Below, one piece after another: positions 1 to 8,189 of a stretch of DNA of 64,000 bases. Source of the DNA: Streptomyces sp. LHD-70. Its GTDB lineage: Bacteria; Actinomycetota; Actinomycetes; Streptomycetales; Streptomycetaceae. The DNA is taken from contig NZ_JAVIFW010000032.1 of NCBI RefSeq assembly GCF_031157275.1, positions 1-64,000 on the forward strand, read 5' to 3'. A program made the position numbers and the translations under genes. Below the pieces are notes generated by a model. That model worked only from the letters and a program-made list of their open reading frames with translations. It did not search any database and was not told where the DNA came from. How positions within the stretch are numbered: the first letter of the stretch is position 1; every line of letters starts with the position of its first letter.

Positions 1-96
1 ACCGGCCAACGCCTCCTCGCCCTCGCCACCGCCATCTGGCACAACTGGACCACCGGAGCCGCAATCAAACGATCCCTGATCGCCTACGACCACTGA
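1..96 (+). pseudogene. C-terminal end of an IS transposase (probably IS982-like), cut by the window edge
   Basis: The first 96 bases are open in frame 1 and stop at TGA 94-96. The last residues read ...AIWHNW...KRSLIAYDH, an ending I associate with Streptomyces IS982-type transposases. Only about 31 residues are in the window, so whether the full gene is intact cannot be judged. The family assignment is from memory of the C-terminal motif and is tentative. Confidence 0.5.
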
Positions 97-115
97 GAAC
101 TTCGGACTCACACAT

Positions 116-1216
116 CTAGCGGGCGGCGAGGGTCAGATCCCAGACGCGGATGGAGTCAGAGCTCTGGGTGACGGCAACCGGGGCCCCCGCGATCTCGGTG
201 ACCATCTGGAGCTGGTGGCCGGTGAACGGCTCTCCGATCTGCTGACCACCGGCCAGATCCCACACGCGGGTGGTGCCGTCATCGCTGCCGGTCACGGCGA
301 TCGCGCGGCCTGCGACCGTCGCGGTGCCCAGGGTCTGGATGCCGGATGTGTGGCCGGTCATGGGGGATCCGGTCGGCTCCTGCGTGGCGAGGTCCCACCT
401 GTGCAGCGCGTTGTCGTGGCCGCAAGCCACCACCAGTGTCCGGCCGTTCACCTCCGTGATCCCGATGGCCGGCGCAGCATGGTCGATACCGGTCAGGTTC
501 CTGCCGATCTGTTCGCCGCTACGAAGGTCCCAGGCCTGCAGGAAACTGTCGGCGCCTCCGGTGACGGCCACCGGTCGGCCGGCGACGAGAGCGGCCCCCA
601 ACGCTCCGTTGTAGCCGGCCTTGATTTCTGCGATCCGCTCGCCCCCGTGGGTCAGATCCCAGGCCAGCAGCGTGCCCGCTTCGCAGTTGCTGACACCGAT
701 CAGCCCCTGGTCGGAGGGCACGGTGGTGAGCGAGGCGATGCCAAGCGCGTGACCGGTCAGCGTCTTCCCCACCTTGCGACCCGTACGCAGATCCCAGACA
801 CGCATGCCCCCGGACATCATTTCGACGTCGGGATGGGAAAGGTCGAACCGGCCGCCGCCGGTGACGACCACGGGACGCCCATAGAGATGCGCCACCGTCA
901 AGGACGAGGCGATCTCATAGGCGTCCGCTTCGAGTTCTGGCCTCTCCTCGTCAGGGTCGTCCTCGTCCCATAGGCCGCTCTCGAAGTACCAGTCGTCCTC
1001 CGGGCCTGCCGCGTCGAGCTCCAGCTCACGCTCGACGCATGCGCCACCGACGAGGTCGCACGTCCACAAACTCCCCTCCTCGTCAACGCTGACCGTCACC
1101 GGAACGCCGTCCAACTCAACGACAGGCGTGGTCTCGTGCGCACCGGCATGGGAGTGGCCGGAGAAGCGATGCATCGTTCGAGCGTCGGTCATGCGGCATA
1201 CCGTAATTCCCGGCAC
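116..1216 (-). CDS. WD40 repeat-like protein, 366 aa
   Basis: This predicted beta-propeller scaffold carries recurring WD units. Copies of an RVWDL / AWDL / RWDL strand are each followed by a G-x-x-x-G...TGH turn and a VAVTGG strand, most clearly from about residue 135 to the end (roughly five blades). An acidic low-complexity stretch lies near residues 70-95. The ORF opens with GTG at 1216; an in-frame ATG at 1192 is an equally good start, and neither has a strong ribosome site. There is no catalytic domain, so it could be a scaffold or the detached propeller half of a larger nSTAND- or kinase-WD protein of the kind seen decayed at 57.7-61.1 kb. It lies directly after a transposase end, which would fit truncation. 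The function is unknown. Confidence 0.75.
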   Translation of the reverse strand: MPGITVCRMTDARTMHRFSGHSHAGAHETTPVVELDGVPVTVSVDEEGSLWTCDLVGGACVERELELDAAGPEDDWYFESGLWDEDDPDEERPELEADAYEIASSLTVAHLYGRPVVVTGGGRFDLSHPDVEMMSGGMRVWDLRTGRKVGKTLTGHALGIASLTTVPSDQGLIGVSNCEAGTLLAWDLTHGGERIAEIKAGYNGALGAALVAGRPVAVTGGADSFLQAWDLRSGEQIGRNLTGIDHAAPAIGITEVNGRTLVVACGHDNALHRWDLATQEPTGSPMTGHTSGIQTLGTATVAGRAIAVTGSDDGTTRVWDLAGGQQIGEPFTGHQLQMVTEIAGAPVAVTQSSDSIRVWDLTLAAR

Positions 1217-1640
1217 TGACAGTCCAGTTGGCCTGGTTCCTCAGCCACTGCCCCCATCCACCGTCAAGGTGGTCGACGACTTCGCGCATAGCGGTGAGCG
1301 ACGAGCCGTCGTCCGCGAGCCTCGGGGGGAGAGGCGCGGTAGCGCCTAGCCGATGTGTGGAGCGATTTCAACGCACGACACGCCAGCTACAGGGTGAAGG
1401 GGTGTCAGCTCGCCGGGCCGTCGAAGTCCCCGCCAAGTTGTCCCTGCGTACGACCGTTTGATGAGCCGTCACAAACGAATCCTTGGCTTTGCGACACCCA
1501 ATCGGACCTCATTTGCCACCCCTCAGCTATTTCTGAGGTGGCGACAGAAAAAGGCGCAAAGTATGTTCGCCAATAGTCGGCCGCTCAGCTGGCATCAGTA
1601 AGAGATGGAGAACGGAATGCTTGAGAGAAGGAGAAGCGGA
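1217..1640. other. Intergenic region with a relic of an SDR C-terminus
   Basis: There is no convincing gene in these 424 bases. Positions 1243-1268 nearly match 2301-2327, the part of the SDR gene encoding the end motif LTVDGGQWL, with one base missing and one changed. On the minus strand this reads LTVDGGSG and then stop, or VDGGQWLRNQ if the missing G is restored. This looks like a fossil SDR C-terminus next to the WD40 gene start. A stem-loop lies at 1515-1542. Confidence 0.5.
1515..1542. terminator. Stem-loop upstream of the small exported protein
   Basis: GCCACC-CC-TCAG pairs with CTGAGGTGGC across a CTATTT loop, with a two-base bulge, and is followed by GACAGAAAAA. It could be a terminator or part of the 5' leader or promoter region of the gene starting at 1641. 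It is not clearly assigned. Confidence 0.35.
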
Positions 1641-2120
1641 ATGCGTAGGCGTAAGGTTGCAGCGATCGCAGCGTCGGCGGGCATCGTGGCCCTGGCTGCA
1701 AGCAGCGTGAACTACGCCTCGGCTTCCAATTCCGTCCCGCAGTCAGGAGAGGCCGCTGCCTCTGTTCCCCGCGGAGGCGACGGCCAGACGAATGCTCCCC
1801 TCGGAGGCGACGGCCAGACGGGCAACCGCTTCAGGAACGACGGTGGCCGGATCCACATCAACGAGCGAATCTATGCGGCCGAGCCGGGTGTGTGCACCGC
1901 TGCGATCAGCAGTCCCGCCACGAGTTTCAACGTCCGAAACGACAGTGGCAAGAGTGTCGAATTCTTCAGCGGGATTACCTGCGACAACGGCCCTGCAAGT
2001 GCGACTATTGGGCCCCGGAACGCCAGCAGCGCAATCCCCGGCACGCCGGTATTCGACGGTGCTGTGGTTCCTTTCGCGCTTGTCGGCAGCTTCCGAGTGA
2101 TCGACGAGCACCACCACTGA
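1641..2120 (+). CDS. Small exported protein with duplicated GGDGQT segment, 159 aa
   Basis: The start at ATG 1641 is chosen because AAGGAG (1628-1633) sits seven bases upstream; upstream in-frame ATGs at 1605 and 1617 lack such a site. The N-terminus MRRRKVAAIAAS... with a hydrophobic core to about residue 25 and a following ASA is a Sec-type signal peptide. The mature region opens with two consecutive GGDGQT-containing segments, both low in aromatic residues. The rest (about residues 70-159) has two cysteines in context VCTAA and ITCDN that could form a disulfide. The C-terminus ends in HHH. I recognise no family. It looks like a lone secreted protein with its own terminator pair downstream. 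Confidence 0.7.
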   Translation: MRRRKVAAIAASAGIVALAASSVNYASASNSVPQSGEAAASVPRGGDGQTNAPLGGDGQTGNRFRNDGGRIHINERIYAAEPGVCTAAISSPATSFNVRNDSGKSVEFFSGITCDNGPASATIGPRNASSAIPGTPVFDGAVVPFALVGSFRVIDEHHH

Positions 2121-2167
2121 CCCCGACGCGGACCAAGGACATTGACAGGCCTGCTGGTGAGGAACTT

Positions 2168-2199
2168 GGACCCCGGCCCGCCGCAATCGGGCCGGGTCC
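2168..2199. terminator. Strong GC hairpin after the exported protein gene
   Basis: GGACC(C)CGGCCCG pairs with CGGGCCGGGTCC across a short CGCAAT-type loop. It lies between the convergent genes ending at 2120 and 2267, so it can stop transcription from either side. No long T-run follows, which is usual in Streptomyces. Confidence 0.65.
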
Positions 2200-2205
2200 A
2201 AGTGA

Positions 2206-2229
2206 GGGTATCCCGCTCAGGGGATACCC
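2206..2229. terminator. Second hairpin between convergent genes
   Basis: GGGTATCCC and GGGATACCC form a perfect 9-bp inverted repeat around a GCTCAG loop, immediately after the first hairpin. The two form a tandem terminator region between convergent transcription units. Confidence 0.6.
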
Positions 2230-2266
2230 GGCTTGGATCGGCTGTGTGACGCTGCCTACGGCCCGT

Positions 2267-3094
2267 TCAGCTCCGGCCCCGGCCATAAACCTGCTTACCG
2301 AGCCACTGCCCCCCGTCCACCGTCAAGCAGTCCCCCGTCAGGTACGAGGAGCGTTCGCTCAGCAGGAACAGCGCGGCGTCGGCGATTTCCGCCGGGGCGG
2401 CGAAGCGGGCTGCGGGGACCGTGGCGAGGACCCCGGCGCGGGCCTCGTCCGTGCCCCACAGTGCGGCCCCCGCGCCCTCCGTCTCCGTAGGGCCCGGGGC
2501 GACGCAGTTGAGGCGGATCCCGTGCGGCGCCAGCTCCACGGCAAGCGTGCGCGTCATCGCGAGCACCCCGGCCTTCGCGGCGGCCGAGTGCACCGTGCCC
2601 GGATGGCCGTGCCAGGCGTACGTCGCGATCACCGAGAGCACCGAACCGCCCGTGCCCTGCGCGCGCAACTGCCGGGCCACGGCCCGGGTGCAGTAGTACG
2701 AGCCATTGAGGACGATGTCGACGACCGCCCGCCAGCCGTTCGGGCTGAGGTCGATGCCGGGTGCGACGAAGTTGCCGGCCGCGTTGTTGACCAGACCGTC
2801 GATCCGCCCGAACCGCTCCACGGCGGCGGCCACCAGGTGGTCCACGGCGGCCGGATCGCGTACGTCGGTCGGTACGGCCAGTGCTTGACCACTGCCGCTC
2901 TTCTCGATCAGCGCGACCGTCTCGTCCAGCTTCGCCGGAGTGCGGCCCGCGACCACGACCTGCGCCCCGGCCTCGGCGAGCGCCAGGGCGATGGCCCGGC
3001 CGATGCCGCTGCCGCCTCCGGTCACGAGGTACGTACGGCCGTCGAAGCCCCAACTGCCGTTACTGTAGGCCGAGTTCGCCTTCGCGTCGGTCAT
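2267..3094 (-). CDS. SDR-family oxidoreductase, 2,4-dienoyl-CoA reductase-like, 275 aa
   Basis: This is a Rossmann-fold short-chain dehydrogenase. The cofactor loop is TGGGSGIGRA near residue 25, and the NNAAGNF motif lies near residue 105. The usual YxxxK is replaced by HSAAAK, with serine in place of the tyrosine. That arrangement, plus GNF after NNAA and the LNGSYYC helix, matches the DECR subfamily, which reduces unsaturated acyl-CoA thioesters with NADPH. The Arg in ...VVVAGRTP supports NADPH use. The start ATG 3094 overlaps the upstream stop as ATGA, so translation is coupled. It is the last gene of a five-gene leftward operon that also encodes acyl-CoA synthetase and acyl-CoA dehydrogenase, which fits an acyl-CoA substrate; the actual substrate is unknown. 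Confidence 0.88.
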   Translation of the reverse strand: MTDAKANSAYSNGSWGFDGRTYLVTGGGSGIGRAIALALAEAGAQVVVAGRTPAKLDETVALIEKSGSGQALAVPTDVRDPAAVDHLVAAAVERFGRIDGLVNNAAGNFVAPGIDLSPNGWRAVVDIVLNGSYYCTRAVARQLRAQGTGGSVLSVIATYAWHGHPGTVHSAAAKAGVLAMTRTLAVELAPHGIRLNCVAPGPTETEGAGAALWGTDEARAGVLATVPAARFAAPAEIADAALFLLSERSSYLTGDCLTVDGGQWLGKQVYGRGRS

Positions 3095-5295
3095 CCGAGT
3101 ACTCCGTGTGCGTCGAGGGCGATCGCGCCGCCCGGGTGGACCAGCAGGGGGTTGACTTCCAGTTCGGACAGCTCGGGGTGGGCCGCACCGGCCCGCGCCA
3201 CCGCGCACAGCGCCGCGGTCGCCGCCTCCAGATGCACGGGCGGCGCCCCGCGCCAGCCCGTGAGCAGCGGCGCGTGCCGCAGCGAGAGCAGTAACGCGCG
3301 GGCCCGCTCGGGTGTGAGCGGCGCGAGCGCGACCGCCGTGTCGGCGAGGAGCTCGGCGGTGACCCCGCCGATGCCGACCATCGCGACCGGGCCGAACGCC
3401 GGGTCGCGCCGTACGCCGACGATGAGCTCCACCGCGTACGGCGGGGACGCCATGGCCTCCACCACGTAGCGCGCCGCGCCGGTCCGCGACCGCATCCGGG
3501 CGAACGCGGCCCGCAGCCCGTCCTCGTCGGCGATGCCGAGCGCGACGCCGCCCGCCTCCGTCTTGTGCGCCAGGCCCATCGCCTTGAGGGCGAGGGGGTA
3601 TCCGGTGCGGTGCGCGGCCAGGACCGCCTCGTCGGCGTCGCTCACGAACTCCGCCGCGGGAAAGCCGAGTCCGTACGAGGCGAGCAGTTCCCGTACGGAC
3701 TCGTAACCCCCGTCCGCGACCGCGAACGCCGCCTCCGGCGCGGGCCCGGCGGGACCTGCGGGATCTGCGGGATCTGCGGGCCCTGCGGGATCTGCGGGAT
3801 CTGCAGGGCCTGCGGGACCTGCCGGACCTTCGGGCGGAACGTGCAGCCGGGCCGCCCCGGCCAGCGCCCCCGCCGCCTCCTCGATCCGCTCGTACACCGG
3901 TACCGCGTACTCCCGCAGCGCGGCCAGGGCGGGGGTGCCGCGCGCCATGGTGTGCACGACGAGGCGGCGCCCGAACTCCCGTGCCGCAGCGGCGAGTTCA
4001 CGCGCGACCTCGCACTCCCGGGCGGCCTGGGCGGGGTTGGCGGACGCGTAGTCACCGAAGTACCCGGTCAGCACCACCGCGTCCGTGTCACCGGCGGACA
4101 GCAGAGCGCGGACCACGCGGGCGTAACTGCCCAGGTCGGCCTCGCCCGCCCCGGCCAGGTCGACCGGATTGCCGCAGGCCGCACCCGGCGGCAGCTCGGC
4201 GGCCACCGCCCGGACCGTGTCCGCCGAGAGCCCGGGAACGGCCAGCCCCCGCGCCGCCAACGCGTCGGCGGCCAGGGCCCCTTGACCCCCGCTGTCCCCG
4301 ACGACGGCGACCCGCAGGGGCGTCGACCCCGGCGCCCCCAAGCCAGGCGCCCCCAAGCCAGGCACACCCAGGCTCGGTACCCCCCACCCCGGCACGCCCA
4401 GCAGGCACATCGCCGTGTCCACCAGCTCGCCCGCCGTGTCGAGGAGCAGCGCTCCCGCGTCGCGGCACACCGCTTCCACGGTCGCGCGGGTGCTGACCAG
4501 GGCCCCGGTGTGGGAGGCCGCCGCCCGGCCGGAGGCCTCGCTGCGGCCCACCGTGAGGAGCAGCACCGGCTTGCCCGCCGCGTGGGCCGCCGCGAGCGTA
4601 CGGGCCAGGCGCCGGCCGTCGCGGAAGTCCTCCACGTACGCGGCGACGATCCGCGTCGGCGGGTGCGCGATCAGCGCGTCGAGCGCGTCGGCGGCGTCGA
4701 TGTCCCGCTGGTTGCCGAGCGAGACGAAGCGGGAGAAGCCCTGCCCCGCGCGGGCGAGGAGCCGGCCGATCTCCAGCGCCAGGTTGCCGCTCTGGGAGAC
4801 CAGGCCGACCGCGCCCGCCGGGAAGTCGCCCCAGCTCAGCCGCAGCCCCGAGGTGGTGTCGACGACGCCCATGCAGTTGGGGCCGAGCAGCCGCGCCCCG
4901 CCCGCGGTGACAAGCGAAGCGAGCTCCCGTTCCTCGGCCGCGCCCGCCCCGCCCGAGGTGATGACGGTGAAACAGCGCGCCCCGGCCGCGAGCCCCTGCT
5001 CGACCAGCGGTCCGACCTGCGGCGGCGGTACGGCCACCACGACATGCTCGGGCGCGTGCGGCAGCGCGTCGAGGCCGGGCAGGAAGGGCACGCCGCGCAG
5101 TTCGCCGCCGCGCCGGTTGACCAGGTGCACGGCCCGGCGCTCGCGCCCGTCAAGGGCGCCGGAGGCCAGCCAGTAACCCCACTTCTCCGGGTTCGCGGAG
5201 GCCCCGACGACGGCGACGGACCGCGGGTCGAAGAGCACGTCGAGCCCGCCGACCGCGGCCCCGGCGCAGGGCTGACCCCCCGTCACCCCCGTCAC
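3091..5295 (-). CDS. Acyl-CoA synthetase (NDP-forming), acetyl-CoA synthetase ADP-forming type, 734 aa
   Basis: This fused alpha/beta enzyme converts an acyl acid, CoA and ATP to acyl-CoA, ADP and phosphate, or the reverse. It has a CoA-binding domain (DPRSVAVVGASANP near residue 25), a succinyl-CoA-ligase-like domain (LVSQSGNLA; the ASHTGAL loop near residue 262 carries the phospho-histidine) and a C-terminal ATP-grasp domain ending ELEVNPL. Two low-complexity inserts stand out: GLGAPG-type repeats at about residues 299-324, and a run of nine Pro-Ala triplets (GPA/DPA) at about 489-516, between the ligase and ATP-grasp parts. GTG 5295 is chosen as start because it overlaps the upstream TGA as GTGA; GTG 5304 is the alternative. 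It is coupled at both ends within the operon. Confidence 0.9.
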   Translation of the reverse strand: MTGVTGGQPCAGAAVGGLDVLFDPRSVAVVGASANPEKWGYWLASGALDGRERRAVHLVNRRGGELRGVPFLPGLDALPHAPEHVVVAVPPPQVGPLVEQGLAAGARCFTVITSGGAGAAEERELASLVTAGGARLLGPNCMGVVDTTSGLRLSWGDFPAGAVGLVSQSGNLALEIGRLLARAGQGFSRFVSLGNQRDIDAADALDALIAHPPTRIVAAYVEDFRDGRRLARTLAAAHAAGKPVLLLTVGRSEASGRAAASHTGALVSTRATVEAVCRDAGALLLDTAGELVDTAMCLLGVPGWGVPSLGVPGLGAPGLGAPGSTPLRVAVVGDSGGQGALAADALAARGLAVPGLSADTVRAVAAELPPGAACGNPVDLAGAGEADLGSYARVVRALLSAGDTDAVVLTGYFGDYASANPAQAARECEVARELAAAAREFGRRLVVHTMARGTPALAALREYAVPVYERIEEAAGALAGAARLHVPPEGPAGPAGPADPADPAGPADPADPAGPAGPAPEAAFAVADGGYESVRELLASYGLGFPAAEFVSDADEAVLAAHRTGYPLALKAMGLAHKTEAGGVALGIADEDGLRAAFARMRSRTGAARYVVEAMASPPYAVELIVGVRRDPAFGPVAMVGIGGVTAELLADTAVALAPLTPERARALLLSLRHAPLLTGWRGAPPVHLEAATAALCAVARAGAAHPELSELEVNPLLVHPGGAIALDAHGVLG
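3748..3830. repeat. 9-bp tandem repeat array encoding Pro-Ala triplets
   Basis: Units of the type GGGATCTGC / GGGACCTGC recur about nine times inside the acyl-CoA synthetase gene. On the coding strand they encode alternating GPA and DPA triplets forming a collagen-like linker. The high sequence identity between units suggests slippage expansion. Confidence 0.85.
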
Positions 5296-6482
5296 CTGTA
5301 CCACCCGAACCGCTCCGCGATCAGCGGCAGCCGGTCGGCGACGATCGCGTGCGCCGCGGCCCGCGGAGTCGTCCCGTCGGACGCGGCCCGCGCGAGCATC
5401 TGGTCGATCAGGGCACGCATCGACCGCCGGGTGTACGCGAACGCCTCGTCCGCGTCGGCGCCGATGTCACCGAAGAGCGTCCACCACCACCACGCGTTCG
5501 TACCGGAGTTGACCACCACGTCCGGCAGCACCTGCACGCCCCGCTCGGCGAGCAGCGCCTCCGCCTCGGGCAGCACCGGCATGTTGGCGGCCTCGACGAC
5601 CCAGCGCGCGGCCGGGCCGATCAGCCGTTGATTGGCCGCGTCGACGGTGTACGACACCGCCGCCGGAACCAGCACCTCGGCCTCGACCGACAGCCAGGCC
5701 TCACCGGGCAGTTCCGCGTCCCCGGCGCGCAGCGCGCCCCGGTCCACCGCCCCGTAGGCGTCCCGGGCCGCGAGCAGCACTTCGACGTCGAGGCCGTCCG
5801 GGTTGGCGACCGTGCCCTTCACGTCGGCGACGGCCACCACCTTCAGACCGGCCCGGGACAGGAACCGGGCCGTGGCCCCGCCCATGGTGCCGAAGCCCTG
5901 CACCGACACCCGCGTCCCGTCGTACGGCACACCGGCCCGGTCGAGCGCCACGAGCACCGACTCCGCCACGCCGCAGCCGCCGACCAGCTCGTCGAGGCCG
6001 ATGCCGTCGACCTGCACGGCGAACGCGTCGGCGAGCCGCCCGCGGGCCGCGCGCTCGTCGTCGAGGAGCGGGTACACGGCCTGGATCGAGGAGACGAGAC
6101 CGGCCTCGGCGACCGCCTTGTCCACGACGTCCTGGGTGAGGCCCAGGTCCTCGCCGGTGGTCCAGAAGCTCTCGATGTGCGGACGCATGGCCCGCAGGTA
6201 GCGCACGAGCACCCCGTACGCCTCCGGGTCCCGCGGATCGCAGTCGATGCCGCCCTTGGCGCCGCCGAGCGGGACGTAGCGGCCGTCGGGGTTGTAGTGC
6301 AGCGCCTCCTTCATCGTCATACCCCGGGCGAGACCGGCGACTTCGTCGAGCGTGCAGCCCTCGCGCATCCGCAGACCGCCGCTGGAGACGCCGCGCACCA
6401 GCCGGTCCACGACCAGGAAGCCCTGCCGTCCGGTGACGTGATCGGTCCAGGTCAGCGAGATGAGGGGAGTGGGATCGGTCAT
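5292..6482 (-). CDS. Glu/Leu/Phe/Val dehydrogenase family protein, 396 aa
   Basis: The product should oxidatively deaminate an amino acid to its 2-oxo acid using NAD(P). The dimerisation/substrate domain carries PLGGAKGGID near residue 84 with the catalytic lysine region. The Rossmann domain has VQGFGTMGGATARF near residue 205, and the C-terminus contains VVNSGTNAWWWW. The length fits the family. Start ATG 6482 overlaps the upstream stop (ATGA). Whether the substrate is leucine, valine, glutamate or another amino acid cannot be told from sequence alone. Position between a 2-oxo-acid-type thiamine enzyme and an acyl-CoA synthetase suggests it feeds an oxo acid into the pathway. Confidence 0.88.
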   Translation of the reverse strand: MTDPTPLISLTWTDHVTGRQGFLVVDRLVRGVSSGGLRMREGCTLDEVAGLARGMTMKEALHYNPDGRYVPLGGAKGGIDCDPRDPEAYGVLVRYLRAMRPHIESFWTTGEDLGLTQDVVDKAVAEAGLVSSIQAVYPLLDDERAARGRLADAFAVQVDGIGLDELVGGCGVAESVLVALDRAGVPYDGTRVSVQGFGTMGGATARFLSRAGLKVVAVADVKGTVANPDGLDVEVLLAARDAYGAVDRGALRAGDAELPGEAWLSVEAEVLVPAAVSYTVDAANQRLIGPAARWVVEAANMPVLPEAEALLAERGVQVLPDVVVNSGTNAWWWWTLFGDIGADADEAFAYTRRSMRALIDQMLARAASDGTTPRAAAHAIVADRLPLIAERFGWYR

Positions 6483-8188
6483 GCGGCGGGCTCCTCGGGA
6501 ACGGTGATGAGTGTGGGTCCGGGTGTGCGCAGCGCCTTCGCAAGGGCCTCGGCGAGCGCTTCGGGCGTCGACGCATGCACACCCGCGCCGCCGTACGCCC
6601 GGCACAGCGCGGGCAGGTCGACCCGCGGCAGGTCGACGGCGACGGGGGTGTCGCCGCGGGCCGCCATCTCGTCGCGGATCTCGCCGAACCCGCCGTTGTC
6701 GAACACGACGACAGGCAAAGGGAGTTGGAGTTGCGCTGCGGTCGCCAGTTCCTGGACGGTGAACTGCAGTCCGCCGTCCCCGCTGAGTGCGACCACCTGC
6801 CGCTCGGGCTGCGCCGCCTTCACGCCTACGGCGGCGGGCAGCGCGTAGCCGAGCGTCCCGAATCCCGTCGGATGCAGGAAACGCCCCCGCGGGCCGAGCG
6901 GCAGGTGGGGGAGTGCGCCGTAGTAGCAGCACTGCGCGCTGTCCGAGGTGAACACCGCGTCCGCGTCGACCACGTCGCGGACCGCCCGCAGATACGGAAC
7001 CCAGCGCGCGTCCCGGTGGGCCGTCGCCGCGTCCCGCGCACCCCGCACCTCCGCGACGCCCGCGTGCGCGTCCCGCCGCTTGCCGTGTACGGGCGGACCC
7101 GAGGCGGCGCCCTCCTCGCCCCGTACGGCGGCGCCCTCCTCGCCCCGTACGGCGGCGACCGCGTGCAGCAGCGCCCGCAGGCATTCCCGCGCGTCCCCGA
7201 CGAGTGCCACGTCCGCGCGCAGGCCCGCGTACATCTGCGCCGGGTCCACATCCACCCGAATCAGCAACTCCCCGAGCGCGGCGGGTGGTTGGACCCACAG
7301 GTCCGACTCGGCCAGCTCCGTGCCGACGGCCAGTACGGCATCGCAGTCCGCGAGCGCCTTCCGCACCGACGGATCGTGCAACGACACCCCGAGCGACAGC
7401 GGATGCCCCTCGTCGACGATGCCCTTGCCGTTGGCGGTCGTGACGACGAACGCCCCCAACTCCTCGGCCAGCGACCGGCATTCGGGCCCCGCCTCCCGGG
7501 CGCCGCCCCCGAGGACGAGCGCGGGCCGGCGGGCCGACGCCAGCGCCCCGGCCGCCTCCCGCACCGCCGCGTCCGACGGCGGCAGGGCGCCGGCCGGCGG
7601 CGCGAGCCGCACGGCACCCACCGGCTCCACGGCCCCGAGCAGATCCAGCGGCACCTCGATATGCACCGGCCGGGGCCGCCCCGTACGGAACAGCGTGTAC
7701 GCGCGCGCCACCGCCGCGCCGATCTCCTCGACCGACGACACCCGGTGGCTGAACGCCGTGACCCCGCGCATCGCCTCCGTCTGGCTGCGCATCTCGTGCA
7801 GCAGGCCGGTCGGCTGCCGCGGGTGCCTGAGCGGCATCCCCGGCGACACCACAAGCAGCGGCACACTGTCCGAGTACGCCTGACCGACCGCCGCCGCGGC
7901 GTTCAGCAAGGCGGGCCCGGTGGTCGTGACCACCACGCCGGGCCGCCCCGTGACCCGCGCAGACGCGTCGGCGGCATACCCCGCACCCTGTTCATGACGG
8001 GGCGTCACATGCCGGATGCCGTACGGCTCCAGATGCCGGTAGACCTCCAGGTTGTGTGTTCCCGGAATGCCGAAGGCGAGATCGGCGCCGTGCGCGGCCA
8101 GCGCCCGCACCAGGGCCTCACCGCCGGTCATCGCGGCCTCGGCCCCGAACCGCCGTCCCACGGCGACGTCGTCCTCTGCTCCCGTCAC
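6479..8188 (-). CDS. Thiamine-diphosphate-dependent enzyme (acetolactate synthase / oxo-acid decarboxylase superfamily), 569 aa
   Basis: This is a three-domain ThDP enzyme. The N-terminal PYR domain has GIPGTHNLEVYRHL and the activating glutamate in TPRHEQGAGY. A central domain follows, and the C-terminal PP domain has the GDGG...N motif (ALSGDGGLQF...FDNGG). The N-terminal motif resembles AruI-type 5-guanidino-2-oxopentanoate decarboxylases, so a 2-oxo-acid decarboxylase is a reasonable inference; carboligase activity is not excluded. A perfect duplicated 24-bp segment (7107-7154) adds VRGEEGAA twice in the linker before the PP domain. GTG 8188 lies two bases after the upstream stop, preceded by GCGGAGCG; ATG 8131 is an alternative start. 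The downstream gene is coupled by ATGA. Confidence 0.87.
   Translation of the reverse strand: MTGAEDDVAVGRRFGAEAAMTGGEALVRALAAHGADLAFGIPGTHNLEVYRHLEPYGIRHVTPRHEQGAGYAADASARVTGRPGVVVTTTGPALLNAAAAVGQAYSDSVPLLVVSPGMPLRHPRQPTGLLHEMRSQTEAMRGVTAFSHRVSSVEEIGAAVARAYTLFRTGRPRPVHIEVPLDLLGAVEPVGAVRLAPPAGALPPSDAAVREAAGALASARRPALVLGGGAREAGPECRSLAEELGAFVVTTANGKGIVDEGHPLSLGVSLHDPSVRKALADCDAVLAVGTELAESDLWVQPPAALGELLIRVDVDPAQMYAGLRADVALVGDARECLRALLHAVAAVRGEEGAAVRGEEGAASGPPVHGKRRDAHAGVAEVRGARDAATAHRDARWVPYLRAVRDVVDADAVFTSDSAQCCYYGALPHLPLGPRGRFLHPTGFGTLGYALPAAVGVKAAQPERQVVALSGDGGLQFTVQELATAAQLQLPLPVVVFDNGGFGEIRDEMAARGDTPVAVDLPRVDLPALCRAYGGAGVHASTPEALAEALAKALRTPGPTLITVPEEPAA
7107..7154. repeat. Perfect 2 x 24-bp tandem duplication inside the ThDP gene
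   Basis: The 24-base unit GCGCCCTCC...TACGGCG occurs twice without a mismatch and keeps the frame. It duplicates VRGEEGAA in the interdomain linker and looks recent. Confidence 0.9.
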
Positions 8189-8189
8189 G

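Noticed and set aside
1892..3469. 525-codon plus-strand frame
   Set aside because: It overlaps the exported protein gene and the antisense of the SDR; the composition is that of a shadow frame.
3565..6848. Long plus-strand open frames opposite the acyl-CoA operon
   Set aside because: Arg/Pro/Gly-rich shadow translations of the well-supported leftward genes, with no conserved motifs.
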